Part shown: positions 6,281-12,457 of the stretch, piece after piece
Numbering within the stretch: the first letter of the stretch is position 1
Layout of the letters: each line of letters opens with the position of its first letter
DNA from: RGDT01 sp046719305
GTDB taxonomy: Bacteria; Planctomycetota; Planctomycetia; Gemmatales; Gemmataceae
DNA: 12,457 bases
Direction of reading: 5' to 3'
Assembly (NCBI GenBank): GCA_046719305.1
Contig: JBDNDE010000132.1
Span: forward strand, 1 to 12,457
The notes under the pieces: model-generated
What the model saw: the letters and a program-made list of their open reading frames with translations, nothing else
Told to the model about the DNA's origin: nothing
The model's database searches: none
Position numbers and translations under genes: made by a program

Positions 6281-7576
6281 TCAGTCTTCAGGCCGATGAA
6301 GTTTAACTGGCTGTGTCCAGGCGGATTCGACATCTCCTTTCTTGAATGGATTGGGATGCAGTTGACTTGACATCACCCGTGCCCGCACATAAACCTCCTG
6401 GCCCGTTAGCTTGTATCGCGCTTCGGTTCCTTCTTGCTCGGCCAACACTTTGCCGATCCCCTCGTGGTATAGGCGTGAGCCACCTTCGATTGGCGCGGGT
6501 TTGGAATCGGTTGGCGTGCCGTGCATCGTCCCCACAAATTGCGTGCGATAGGTGACGCCCGGCTTCGGCTTGATCCGTAGCCGAATTTCCTCTGGGCCGT
6601 TGACCAGTTCGCTTAGCTCTACTCCCGTCGAGCCATAAAAATCCCCTCGTTCTAAGGCGGCGACGATCGACTCGGCTGTCAAATGTACCGCCCGAACCTG
6701 CACCCAACCGCGGCCTGGATTCGATTGGCCCACGGCCATTTGGTGGTAGTTGTGGCTGTCGTCCGTCGCCAGGCCGTAGATCGGCCCCAGACGCAGCTTG
6801 CCCATTCGCAAGGTCAACAAAATATCCCACATCCGCTCGGTCGAGGGCCGCTGAGCGTCGCCATCGTTGCGCACACCGGGATGGCCATTATATACCTCGA
6901 AGAAGCGCAGCTCCTCGACAGCCAACATTTCTTCGAGATTTACACCCCATTGAAAATTCGGATGATTAAGAAATGTGAGCATGCGTCGGCTGGTCTTCTT
7001 GGCCTGCTCCTTGGCTAAACGCAGATTCACACGAATCGTTTCGGAAACCGTGTCGCCAACCAGGGGCTTGATAACATCGCGGAGGTTGATGGCGTTCAGG
7101 TGAACAGGGCGTTTGATGTAGTTCGTGGTGATCTCTTCTGCCGGAATGAGCAAAAACTGCCCCGGTTGCTCCAGCAAACTACGAAACTCGGCCAACGGCT
7201 TCAAACGCACTTCGGTGATGCCTAAGACGTTTTTGCGGCTCTCGACCCAGCTGGGACCAAACCGCTTGAGGTATTTTTCCAGGGCGGTGGCCCGTATGCT
7301 CTTAGCCGGAATCGCCACCCAGCTTTGGCCCTCGGCCAGGACGTTGTGTTCGCTCAGGGCGACGAACTGATAGTCTCGGCGACGATACCAGTCAGCGACC
7401 ATCTCAGGAAAGTCGTCGCCATCGCTCCATAGGGTGTGGGTATGCAGGTTGCCTTTGAACCAACGGGGTGTGACACTAGGGTGAGGTGTCGGTTGGCTGC
7501 TTTCGCTGGGTGACGTTTGCCAGACCATGGCGCTCAGCACGCCCACGGTCAAGATGCCGCTCAACACTAGACGCAT
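6281..7576 (-). CDS. Exported PHP-domain metallohydrolase
   Basis: A 431-residue protein of the PHP (polymerase and histidinol phosphatase) metal-dependent hydrolase superfamily. A short hydrophobic N-terminus (about 3-18) looks like a signal peptide or anchor, and a Ser/Pro-rich linker follows. Metal-ligand motifs are in the expected order: N-L-H-T-H-T-L-W-S-D-G (H45, H47, D52), S-E-H-N (H77), P-A-E-E-I (E147/E148), F-L-N-H-P-N (H205) and A-T-D-D-S-H (D272, H275). The last 100 residues resemble a beta-rich accessory domain. Substrates of exported PHP proteins are mostly unknown; a phosphoester or similar target is plausible. The start is firm: GGAGGAA at 7583-7589 lies six bases before the ATG. 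It follows the propeller gene by only three bases, so the two are surely co-transcribed. Confidence 0.9.
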   Translation of the reverse strand: MRLVLSGILTVGVLSAMVWQTSPSESSQPTPHPSVTPRWFKGNLHTHTLWSDGDDFPEMVADWYRRRDYQFVALSEHNVLAEGQSWVAIPAKSIRATALEKYLKRFGPSWVESRKNVLGITEVRLKPLAEFRSLLEQPGQFLLIPAEEITTNYIKRPVHLNAINLRDVIKPLVGDTVSETIRVNLRLAKEQAKKTSRRMLTFLNHPNFQWGVNLEEMLAVEELRFFEVYNGHPGVRNDGDAQRPSTERMWDILLTLRMGKLRLGPIYGLATDDSHNYHQMAVGQSNPGRGWVQVRAVHLTAESIVAALERGDFYGSTGVELSELVNGPEEIRLRIKPKPGVTYRTQFVGTMHGTPTDSKPAPIEGGSRLYHEGIGKVLAEQEGTEARYKLTGQEVYVRARVMSSQLHPNPFKKGDVESAWTQPVKLHRPED

Positions 7577-7579
7577 AGG

Positions 7580-8737
7580 CTATTCCTCCAGTTCGACGGC
7601 CAACAGTTCCCGTTCGCCGCGCACATACAGACGCGAACCGACGAAGGCAGGGTGAGAATAGCAACCGGCTTCATCGGCGAACAGTTTCAAGCGACTTATG
7701 GAGCGAAATTTATCGGCCTCGGCTCGCCAGAGCAGCAGTTCCCCGGCCACGGTTATCGCCAAGACCCGCTGATCGTCGGCCACCAGTGTGACGTAGCGTG
7801 AGAAGGGAGTCGAACGATCGAGGTAAAGCGGCTTGAGCGTGCGGGCATCCAGGGCATGCAAGCCGTTCCAGACGCCGAATAACCGGCCGGCACATACAAC
7901 CGGGGAGTGCATGTCAGGAGCCAGCCGGTCGTAATGAGCGGTCGGCTTGGGGTCGATGCGGCCCTCTTTGCCGAAGCGGTAGCGAAAGGTGCCGTTGTTT
8001 TCCCAGGCGACGATCAGGTCGTCGCCCTCGACCAGGGGCGTCGGGACGTTAAAGTCGCTGCGTCGAGTAGGTTTAAGTTCCCACAGCCGTTTGCCCGTCT
8101 GGGCGTCCCAACCGCCGAGCGTTTGCAGATCAAAGCCGACAATCTGATAGACACCGCCGAGCTTAGCCGCTATGAAATTGCCATAAGAAGCAGGGCGGCC
8201 GGGCGATTGCCAGAGCAGTTTGCCCGTGAAAGGGTCTAGTGCCACCAGTGAGGCGTTCGGGCCGCCAGGATTGACAATCAGCCTCCCATCAACAATCAAC
8301 GGCGAGGAACACATCCCCCATTTGCGTTTGTCATTTGCCTTGAATTCATCGCGGAGATCCTTCTCCCAGAGTGTCTTGCCGGTGGCCAACTCGATGCAGT
8401 GCAGTTGCCCGAACGCACCGGTCAGGAACACCCGCTCGCCGTCGATCAGCGGTGTTGCTCGGGACGAGTTGCCATAGTCCAATTCCCCGGGGGCCGGGTT
8501 CAGCACCCGCCAAAGTTCTTTGCCCGAGCTTGCATCCAGGCAAATATATACATCGGTAGTGTCCATCAATTCACGAGCGGACACCACCACATACCGATCA
8601 GTGGCAGCTACCCCGCCCAAACCTGGACTGGGAAGCCCTTGACGCCAGACTACCTTGGGCTTCGCGGGCAATTTCGCTGGTAGGCGAGCGACGCGGCCGT
8701 CACGATCCGGACCGCGCCACTGAGGCCAGGCGTTCAC
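7580..8737 (-). CDS. BamB-like PQQ-type beta-propeller protein
   Basis: A 385-residue protein made of PQQ-like propeller blades. Residues 4-14 (W-P-Q-W-R-G-P-D-R-D-G) are the opening typical of planctomycete BamB-like proteins. Blade motifs of the form G-K-x-L-W recur (S-G-K-E-L-W, T-G-K-T-L-W, T-G-K-L-L-W, T-G-K-R-L-W). There is no quinoprotein dehydrogenase active-site signature I can point to, so a structural or binding role is more likely than catalysis. There is no signal peptide of its own, although such propellers are usually exported. The start is a GTG overlapping the stop of the PhnD-like gene (GTGA) and no other start lies in frame upstream. Only a weak ribosome binding site precedes it; a run of nine A residues stands there instead. 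Translational coupling or frameshift fusion to the upstream gene is possible. Confidence 0.9.
   Translation of the reverse strand: MNAWPQWRGPDRDGRVARLPAKLPAKPKVVWRQGLPSPGLGGVAATDRYVVVSARELMDTTDVYICLDASSGKELWRVLNPAPGELDYGNSSRATPLIDGERVFLTGAFGQLHCIELATGKTLWEKDLRDEFKANDKRKWGMCSSPLIVDGRLIVNPGGPNASLVALDPFTGKLLWQSPGRPASYGNFIAAKLGGVYQIVGFDLQTLGGWDAQTGKRLWELKPTRRSDFNVPTPLVEGDDLIVAWENNGTFRYRFGKEGRIDPKPTAHYDRLAPDMHSPVVCAGRLFGVWNGLHALDARTLKPLYLDRSTPFSRYVTLVADDQRVLAITVAGELLLWRAEADKFRSISRLKLFADEAGCYSHPAFVGSRLYVRGERELLAVELEE
7583..7589 (-). promoter_or_regulatory. Ribosome binding site for the PHP gene inside the propeller gene end
   Basis: GGAGGAA on the minus strand overlaps the last codons of the propeller gene and ends six bases before the PHP ATG. 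It supports co-translation from one transcript. Confidence 0.75.
8692..8716 (-). other. Short GC-rich hairpin downstream of the A-run
   Basis: On the minus strand CGCGGTC pairs with GGCCGCG (seven pairs, one U-G) around an 11-base loop. It begins about 20 bases after the A-run at the gene overlap. That is further than usual for a frameshift-stimulating hairpin, so relevance is uncertain. Confidence 0.3.
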
Positions 8738-9579
8738 TTTTTTTTTGCCGCGTCCCGTGTCACAAAGCCGTGCTTCGTTTCCAGCTTCTTACACAGTTCG
8801 GGGTTTTTGCCCAGGGCCAGCAGTGCCTCACGCAATCCATCTCGTTCCCTGGAACCGAGCTTGGTAGAGGCAAACGCCGTGATGAATGGCACTTCAGCGG
8901 TTTCGCCGACAACGCGCAGTTCGCCCTTTTGGACGGTACCACAGCCTTCGAGCAACGGTTGAGCATAGCTACTAATCAAGGCGGCAATTTTTTCTCCGGC
9001 CTGAAAGCCATCGATCACTTTTTTGGCTGCCGTGCTGCACGAATCGCAAGATTCTTTGTTCTCGGGGATCTTCACTTCAAAAGACTTAAGCAACTCAAGA
9101 CCTGCAGCATACTTTTCGTCGGCATCTTCGTTCCCGAAAATCAGACGATAGCCGGCTAAGTCGTTGGGCACCAGGGCTTTGTCCATGGAGTGGACGATCC
9201 ACAGCCCTTTGATGGTGGTCTTGCCGTCCAACCCAGTAAGAGCAGCCAACGGCTCGATCTCTAGCTTGGCTTGCTTGGCCGCGTAGCGAATCACCGAATC
9301 TTTGCCGATAATCAGATCGGCCTTGCCGGCGGTCTTGTTCTTTAGGGCACCGGCAAGCGTCTGGGCAAAGTGCAACTGAACCGGCCGACCGATCTGCTTG
9401 CGGAGGAATTCAGCCAAAGCGGTGTAGTCGCGTTGTGCGTAGCCTTTGACACAGGGGCAGGCGAGGTCGGCTGCCAGTGGGTCCAGGACCACCAGCGTGA
9501 GCGCGGGCGGCTGCTGCGCCCGAGCCAGAGGGGCAAAGCAAGCCACAATCCCCAGAGTTGCCCAAAGCATCCGCAGCAT
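8734..9579 (-). CDS. PhnD-like periplasmic substrate-binding protein, cysteine-rich
   Basis: A 281-residue protein of the PhnD/SsuA-type (phosphate, phosphite or phosphonate) substrate-binding family. Residues 1-22 form a clear signal peptide ending A-R-A before Q-Q, so it is periplasmic. Family-like features are Y-T-A-L-A-E-F-L-R-K-Q-I-G, A-G-K-A-D-L-I-I-G, N-D-L-A-G-Y-R-L-I-F-G and the C-terminal L-R-E-A-L-L-A-L-G-K-N-P. Unusual cysteine pairs are present: C41-P-C43 and C178-D-S-C181, plus C213 and C263, suggesting disulfides or metal/cofactor binding. No ABC permease or ATPase gene is nearby, so it may not serve an importer. The ATG at 9579 is chosen because GGGAGGT lies six bases upstream; an in-frame TTG at 9594 falls inside that site. 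It ends with nine A residues (K-K-K-stop) and overlaps the propeller gene by four bases. Confidence 0.88.
   Translation of the reverse strand: MLRMLWATLGIVACFAPLARAQQPPALTLVVLDPLAADLACPCVKGYAQRDYTALAEFLRKQIGRPVQLHFAQTLAGALKNKTAGKADLIIGKDSVIRYAAKQAKLEIEPLAALTGLDGKTTIKGLWIVHSMDKALVPNDLAGYRLIFGNEDADEKYAAGLELLKSFEVKIPENKESCDSCSTAAKKVIDGFQAGEKIAALISSYAQPLLEGCGTVQKGELRVVGETAEVPFITAFASTKLGSRERDGLREALLALGKNPELCKKLETKHGFVTRDAAKKK
8738..8746 (-). promoter_or_regulatory. Candidate -1 slippery site (A9 run) at a gene overlap
   Basis: On the minus strand the PhnD-like gene ends GCA AAA AAA AAG TGA. The last seven bases before the stop are A AAA AAG in zero frame, the classic -1 slippery heptamer known from dnaX. 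A -1 slip continues directly as AAA GTG AAC into the propeller frame. Seen directly: the run, the phase and the frames. Inferred: that slippage occurs. Confidence 0.45.
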
Positions 9580-9585
9580 GATCAC

Positions 9586-9592
9586 ACCTCCC
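9586..9592 (-). promoter_or_regulatory. Ribosome binding site fixing the PhnD-like start
   Basis: GGGAGGT on the minus strand, six bases before the ATG at 9579 and inside the 33-base gap after the kinase stop. It excludes the upstream in-frame TTG. Confidence 0.75.
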
Positions 9593-9612
9593 AACCCACA
9601 GTACAGAGCATC

Positions 9613-11127
9613 CTAAAAATCGAGAGAACTCATCGCCTGCTGATACACGCCCACCCATGCGGCACAGGGGGGCACGGCCTGTTGAAACTGCACCAACTGC
9701 CGCACGGCTGCATCCATAGGATAGGTGCCCTCCAGGTTACGCTCCAGACGTCGGCTATTTTCTAGAGCGGCTAGAGCGGTGACGGCAGCCCCGAGGGCAG
9801 GTCCCTCACTGGATTGCAGACGATCGAGCGAGCGATTCAGAACACTGGCCAAGATTTCAAGCATGAGATTACTTTTAGCAAGACCACCCGAGACCGTGAT
9901 GCGGGTAATGGTTTGACCGGCTTGTTCGTGTTCTCGCACGGCCCGGGCGATGAGAAAAGCCAACGCCTCTAGACCAGCGCGATAGCGAACGCCTGGCTCG
10001 CTAGGCTCTTGGGGCGACCAAGCTAGCCAGGGCTCAGCTACTCCCAGCGAGGGCTCCGGATGCAAAAACGGTCGAACTCGCACGCCGTTACACCCAGCCG
10101 GCACCGCGCGTCCAGCTTGCTCCAGCGTTGCCCAATCGGGCTTTTCACCGAGTAGGCCATCAACGAATTGCGCACCGTTGTTGTAGCAACGCATCCATAG
10201 ATAAGGCCCCCAGTTGAGTCGCATGACATCCAGATTCCCATGGGTCGGCATCCGATTGGACGATGAGTTGACCACAGCCGAGTTACCTAAAATGATCGCG
10301 AGGTGGCCATCATCGACTGCTCCTGCACCGATGAGACCGGCGGCCTGATCGTCCGAGGGGGGAAAAATCAGCGGGGCCGAGGTAATGCCGAACTCATCAC
10401 AAAGGGATTCGGAAAGTGGCCCCACCGGAACTTCTTGCGTGACGATGGGCGGCAGCGCCTTGAGCACGCGATTGCGGTAATCCTCGTTGGCTAACGCTTC
10501 GAGCATAACCGGCTGCCACTGACAGGAGCGAAGGTCCATCAGACCCGAGGAGGCGGCACTGGAGATGCTGATGGCGTCGAAGTTGCCCGTGAGATAGCCG
10601 GCCGCTAAAGAAGCATGCGGCAAGATGCGCCAAGTGGCCTCCCAGGCGGAGCGGGGGAGCGTCTCTTCATCCTTGACCAGATGGCTGAGGCTGTAGCGGC
10701 TGGCCCAAGGGCCCCCGATCAGCGAACGGACCCGCTCTTGCCCTCCTAGTCGCTCCAGACCCCGGGCGTGGTAACGGGCTAGGGTAGCATCATTCCAACA
10801 AATCGCACGGCGGATCGGGTTGGAATCGGCGTCGATGCGGCCGGCCGTGTGATGCGTGGCACTGATCCCGCCCGCGGCCCAGTCTTTGAGTCGGCCGATT
10901 TCGCGTAAGCGAGCGGCGATAGCGCGAGTGGTAGCGCGAGCCTGACCTTCGAGCAACAGCAGGTTCAATTCGCTAACGCCGCCGGCCGTCCATAAGTCGG
11001 TGCCGAAGCGAGATTCGGCCAAGATGTTGCCTTGCAGATCGAAGGCCAGGCATTTGCAGGCTCCGGTGCTGAAGTCCCAGCCGGTGAGAACCGTCTGAGG
11101 CGGCACACATCGCAAGCTCTCGGACAT
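9613..11127 (-). CDS. FGGY-family carbohydrate kinase
   Basis: A cytoplasmic ATP-dependent sugar kinase of the FGGY family, 504 residues from the chosen start and typical in length. N-terminal domain: T-G-W-D-F-S-T-G-A-C-K-C-L-A-F-D (about 15-30) is the first phosphate-binding strand-turn, then H-H-T-A-G-R and I-C-W-N-D-A. C-terminal domain: S-D-D-Q-A-A-G-L-I-G-A-G-A near 258-270 carries the likely catalytic base D260, followed by L-G-N-S-A, then V-S-G-G-L-A-K-S-N-L-M-L-E-I-L-A and E-G-P-A-L-G-A-A-V-T-A. Closest in look to xylulokinases; the substrate is not assignable. Three ATGs cluster at 11136, 11133 and 11127; AGGGA at 11137-11141 is spaced correctly only for 11127. A further ATG at 11202 would overlap the upstream gene and add unrelated residues. 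Confidence 0.9.
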   Translation of the reverse strand: MSESLRCVPPQTVLTGWDFSTGACKCLAFDLQGNILAESRFGTDLWTAGGVSELNLLLLEGQARATTRAIAARLREIGRLKDWAAGGISATHHTAGRIDADSNPIRRAICWNDATLARYHARGLERLGGQERVRSLIGGPWASRYSLSHLVKDEETLPRSAWEATWRILPHASLAAGYLTGNFDAISISSAASSGLMDLRSCQWQPVMLEALANEDYRNRVLKALPPIVTQEVPVGPLSESLCDEFGITSAPLIFPPSDDQAAGLIGAGAVDDGHLAIILGNSAVVNSSSNRMPTHGNLDVMRLNWGPYLWMRCYNNGAQFVDGLLGEKPDWATLEQAGRAVPAGCNGVRVRPFLHPEPSLGVAEPWLAWSPQEPSEPGVRYRAGLEALAFLIARAVREHEQAGQTITRITVSGGLAKSNLMLEILASVLNRSLDRLQSSEGPALGAAVTALAALENSRRLERNLEGTYPMDAAVRQLVQFQQAVPPCAAWVGVYQQAMSSLDF

Positions 11128-11179
11128 AAGCATCATTCCCTGAGAAAGGAGGCGAAAGGAGAAGAGATCAGACGATTCA

Positions 11180-12133
11180 TCATTTCTTGAAAACAGGGCC
11201 ATCTTTGCCTAGAACGATTCGGCTGGCTCCCTTGTGGGTGTCGTAGGCCTCGTGCATCTGTTGAATGCTGTCAAACCACCCGACCAGGTAGGCGGCCCCG
11301 AACGACTCGCCGGCTTTGACCTCACGACGATGTAGTTCTTGTATAAAACAGACGTAACCGCGTTGATGGCACCAAGCCTCACTGGTCGCGGCCGGGTCCA
11401 GCGTCATGCCTGCTAGCCACGGCCCCGGCTTGCCCTCGCGTAGCACCCGATAAGCGCGAATCATCCGTGCGGGCAGCTTGGCCTCATCGCGTTGATAGAG
11501 AAACTTCTCGTCGGGGCCGAAATTCTCGGCAAATTCCCAGGCGGGGATCGGCTTATCGAGGTAGCTCAAGTAAACTTCGCTAAACGTGTCACCCTTCTTA
11601 TGTTTGATATGTCCTGGCATGTCGATGCGATAAAACAGATCCTTCACGCTGTTGACGCTCGTGATCCGCTCCGCTGACCACACATAACGCTGCCCGTTCT
11701 TGAACACCAGCGTTTGTTCCCACGTTGAGCCGGCTTTGAGTCCTTTGGCCGCTTGCGTGAAGGTGAAACGCAGGCGGACGGCAATGAAGTCTTTGCCCTC
11801 GGTGATCTCGGGCTTGAGTTCCTTGGCCTGGGTGCAAATTTGCGGCCCCTCGATGTAGTGTTTGGGCAAATCGCCGTGAAGTTTCTTGTCACGCAGGTAG
11901 CCGTCCTCCTTCCAACCCGGCGCGAGCAGGAAATCCATGATGTGCAGGCCGAAGCCGAGATCCACGGCTGCCGTTTTTTTGTCCAGCAAGGAGCCGGCCT
12001 TGATACCTGAGACGTAGCCTTTTGTAGCAATGCGTGCCTTGAGGGTGTCTGTTTCAATAACCAGATCGCTCCCGTCACGCAGGATGGTAGGAAATTCGCC
12101 CGCCAGAGCTAACAGAAATACGGGAAGCAACAT
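11180..12133 (-). CDS. Secreted protein of unknown function
   Basis: A 317-residue protein that I do not recognise. The N-terminus M-L-L-P-V-F-L-L-A-L-A-G-E-F is a short signal peptide, so export is likely. The rest alternates charged and hydrophobic strands, as in an all-beta protein: D-L-V-I-E-T-D-T-L-K-A-R-I-A, F-I-A-V-R-L-R-F-T-F, W-E-Q-T-L-V-F-K-N-G-Q-R-Y-V-W-S-A-E-R-I and A-Y-L-V-G-W-F. The pattern of strands after a D-L-V-I-E-T opening is reminiscent of carbohydrate-related beta-sandwich (galactose mutarotase-like) folds, but this is impression only. Only two cysteines remain after the presumed cleavage besides C100, and no catalytic signature is visible. ATG start with GAGGGG five bases upstream. 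The next gene is a sugar kinase about 50 bases downstream, which suggests a carbohydrate context. Confidence 0.85.
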   Translation of the reverse strand: MLLPVFLLALAGEFPTILRDGSDLVIETDTLKARIATKGYVSGIKAGSLLDKKTAAVDLGFGLHIMDFLLAPGWKEDGYLRDKKLHGDLPKHYIEGPQICTQAKELKPEITEGKDFIAVRLRFTFTQAAKGLKAGSTWEQTLVFKNGQRYVWSAERITSVNSVKDLFYRIDMPGHIKHKKGDTFSEVYLSYLDKPIPAWEFAENFGPDEKFLYQRDEAKLPARMIRAYRVLREGKPGPWLAGMTLDPAATSEAWCHQRGYVCFIQELHRREVKAGESFGAAYLVGWFDSIQQMHEAYDTHKGASRIVLGKDGPVFKK

Positions 12134-12150
12134 AAATCCCCCTCGCCTGG

Positions 12151-12168
12151 GAGAGAACAGAGAGAACA
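12151..12168. repeat. Exact 9-base tandem repeat
   Basis: GAGAGAACA is repeated exactly at 12151-12159 and 12160-12168 in the 96-base gap upstream of the secreted-protein gene. It overlaps the start of the palindrome at 12166. Confidence 0.7.
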
Positions 12169-12181
12169 GACCATGGTCTGT
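12166..12181. promoter_or_regulatory. Perfect 16-base palindrome, possible operator
   Basis: ACAGACCATGGTCTGT is a perfect palindrome with no loop, about 33 bases upstream of the secreted-protein ATG and 48 bases after the NhaA stop. The lack of a loop fits a dimeric regulator site better than a terminator hairpin. If so, it could control the minus-strand cluster that follows. Confidence 0.5.
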
Positions 12182-12229
12182 CGTTCATCCTAGCGAGGGA
12201 CAGAAGGTTCGACGACGTGGGCGGAAGTG

Positions 12230-12457
12230 TTACGCAGCAACTTTCTCAGCTGCGGCAGCTTTGTAGGTTTTGGGCATGAAGATCCACAACAGGATGACTC
12301 CGGCGATGGCACTGAAAACCGACCCCGCAAGGGTGCCGGTCTTACCCTTGTCCAGTAACTCCGAACTGCCGGTTACATTCGGATCAAACGCCAGAGCTGT
12401 GATGAACAGGGCCATGGTGAAACCGATGCCGGCCAGACAGCCGCCGTGAGCGTCCGG
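12230..12457 (-). CDS. nhaA: NhaA-type Na+/H+ antiporter, C-terminal fragment
   Basis: Last 75 residues of an inner-membrane sodium/proton antiporter of the NhaA family, which exports Na+ in exchange for protons. The frame is open to the window edge, so the gene continues beyond it. G-C-L-A-G-I-G-F-T-M-A-L-F-I-T-A-L-A-F matches the conserved penultimate transmembrane helix (G-I-G-F-T-M-S-I-F-I in E. coli NhaA). G-T-L-A-G-S-V-F-S-A-I-A-G-V-I-L-L-W-I-F matches the last helix, and a short Ala/Lys-rich tail follows. The internal ATG near 12415 is not the start. It lies 96 bases upstream of the secreted-protein gene in the same direction; whether it shares the transcript is unclear. Confidence 0.85.
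   Translation of the reverse strand, partial: PDAHGGCLAGIGFTMALFITALAFDPNVTGSSELLDKGKTGTLAGSVFSAIAGVILLWIFMPKTYKAAAAEKVAA

Noticed and set aside
7580..8737. Propeller protein as a PQQ-dependent alcohol or methanol dehydrogenase
   Set aside because: It is much shorter than those enzymes and no quinone or metal active-site signature is visible; the BamB-like W-P-Q-W-R-G-P opening fits better.
11128..11202. N-terminal extension of the FGGY kinase from the ATG at 11202
   Set aside because: It would overlap the upstream gene by 23 bases and add residues unlike the family; the ribosome binding site fits the ATG at 11127.

Overview
The window looks like a chromosomal segment from a planctomycete, most likely the Gemmata lineage. 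The evidence is a short N-terminal domain of the TIGR02996 type (F-L-x-A-I ... D-W-L-E-E) fused to a formylglycine-generating-enzyme-like domain, a BamB-like propeller protein opening with W-P-Q-W-R-G-P, a GT87 membrane glycosyltransferase, and a short, highly charged protein ending in an F-P-T-W-S-E-V-L motif. Base composition is GC-rich (not computed). No phage, transposase, CRISPR array, rRNA or tRNA gene was seen.

Layout. (1) Positions 2-886 (+) hold the C-terminal part of a type II secretion/type IV pilus inner-membrane F protein, cut by the window edge. (2) Positions 887-1453 are about 570 bases without a recognisable gene but with several short tandem duplications. (3) Positions 1454-2758 (+) encode a GT87-family membrane glycosyltransferase. 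A 14-bp hairpin separates it from the convergent block on the minus strand. (4) Positions 5654 down to 2847 (-) read asd, then an FGE-like protein, then truA, with gaps of 22 and 35 bases, so probably one operon. (5) A 212-base divergent region with two TATACT -10-like boxes separates asd from a small charged protein (5867-6232, +). (6) From 12457 down to 6281 everything is on the minus strand: the tail of an NhaA-type antiporter, a secreted protein I do not recognise, an FGGY carbohydrate kinase, a PhnD-like periplasmic binding protein rich in cysteines, a BamB-like propeller and an exported PHP-domain metallohydrolase. The last three are tightly packed (4-base overlap, then a 3-base gap).

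How the genes may work together. asd (lysine, threonine, methionine and diaminopimelate supply) and truA are housekeeping genes. The minus-strand cluster from 12133 to 6281 combines three exported proteins, a propeller and a cytoplasmic sugar kinase. A role in handling an extracellular or periplasmic phosphorylated or sugar-like ligand is possible, but this is inference from gene order only, since no permease, ATPase or oxidoreductase is present. The most unusual sequence detail is a run of nine A residues at the end of the PhnD-like gene, directly before the overlapping GTG start of the propeller gene. It has the form and phase of a -1 slippery heptamer and could join the two proteins.
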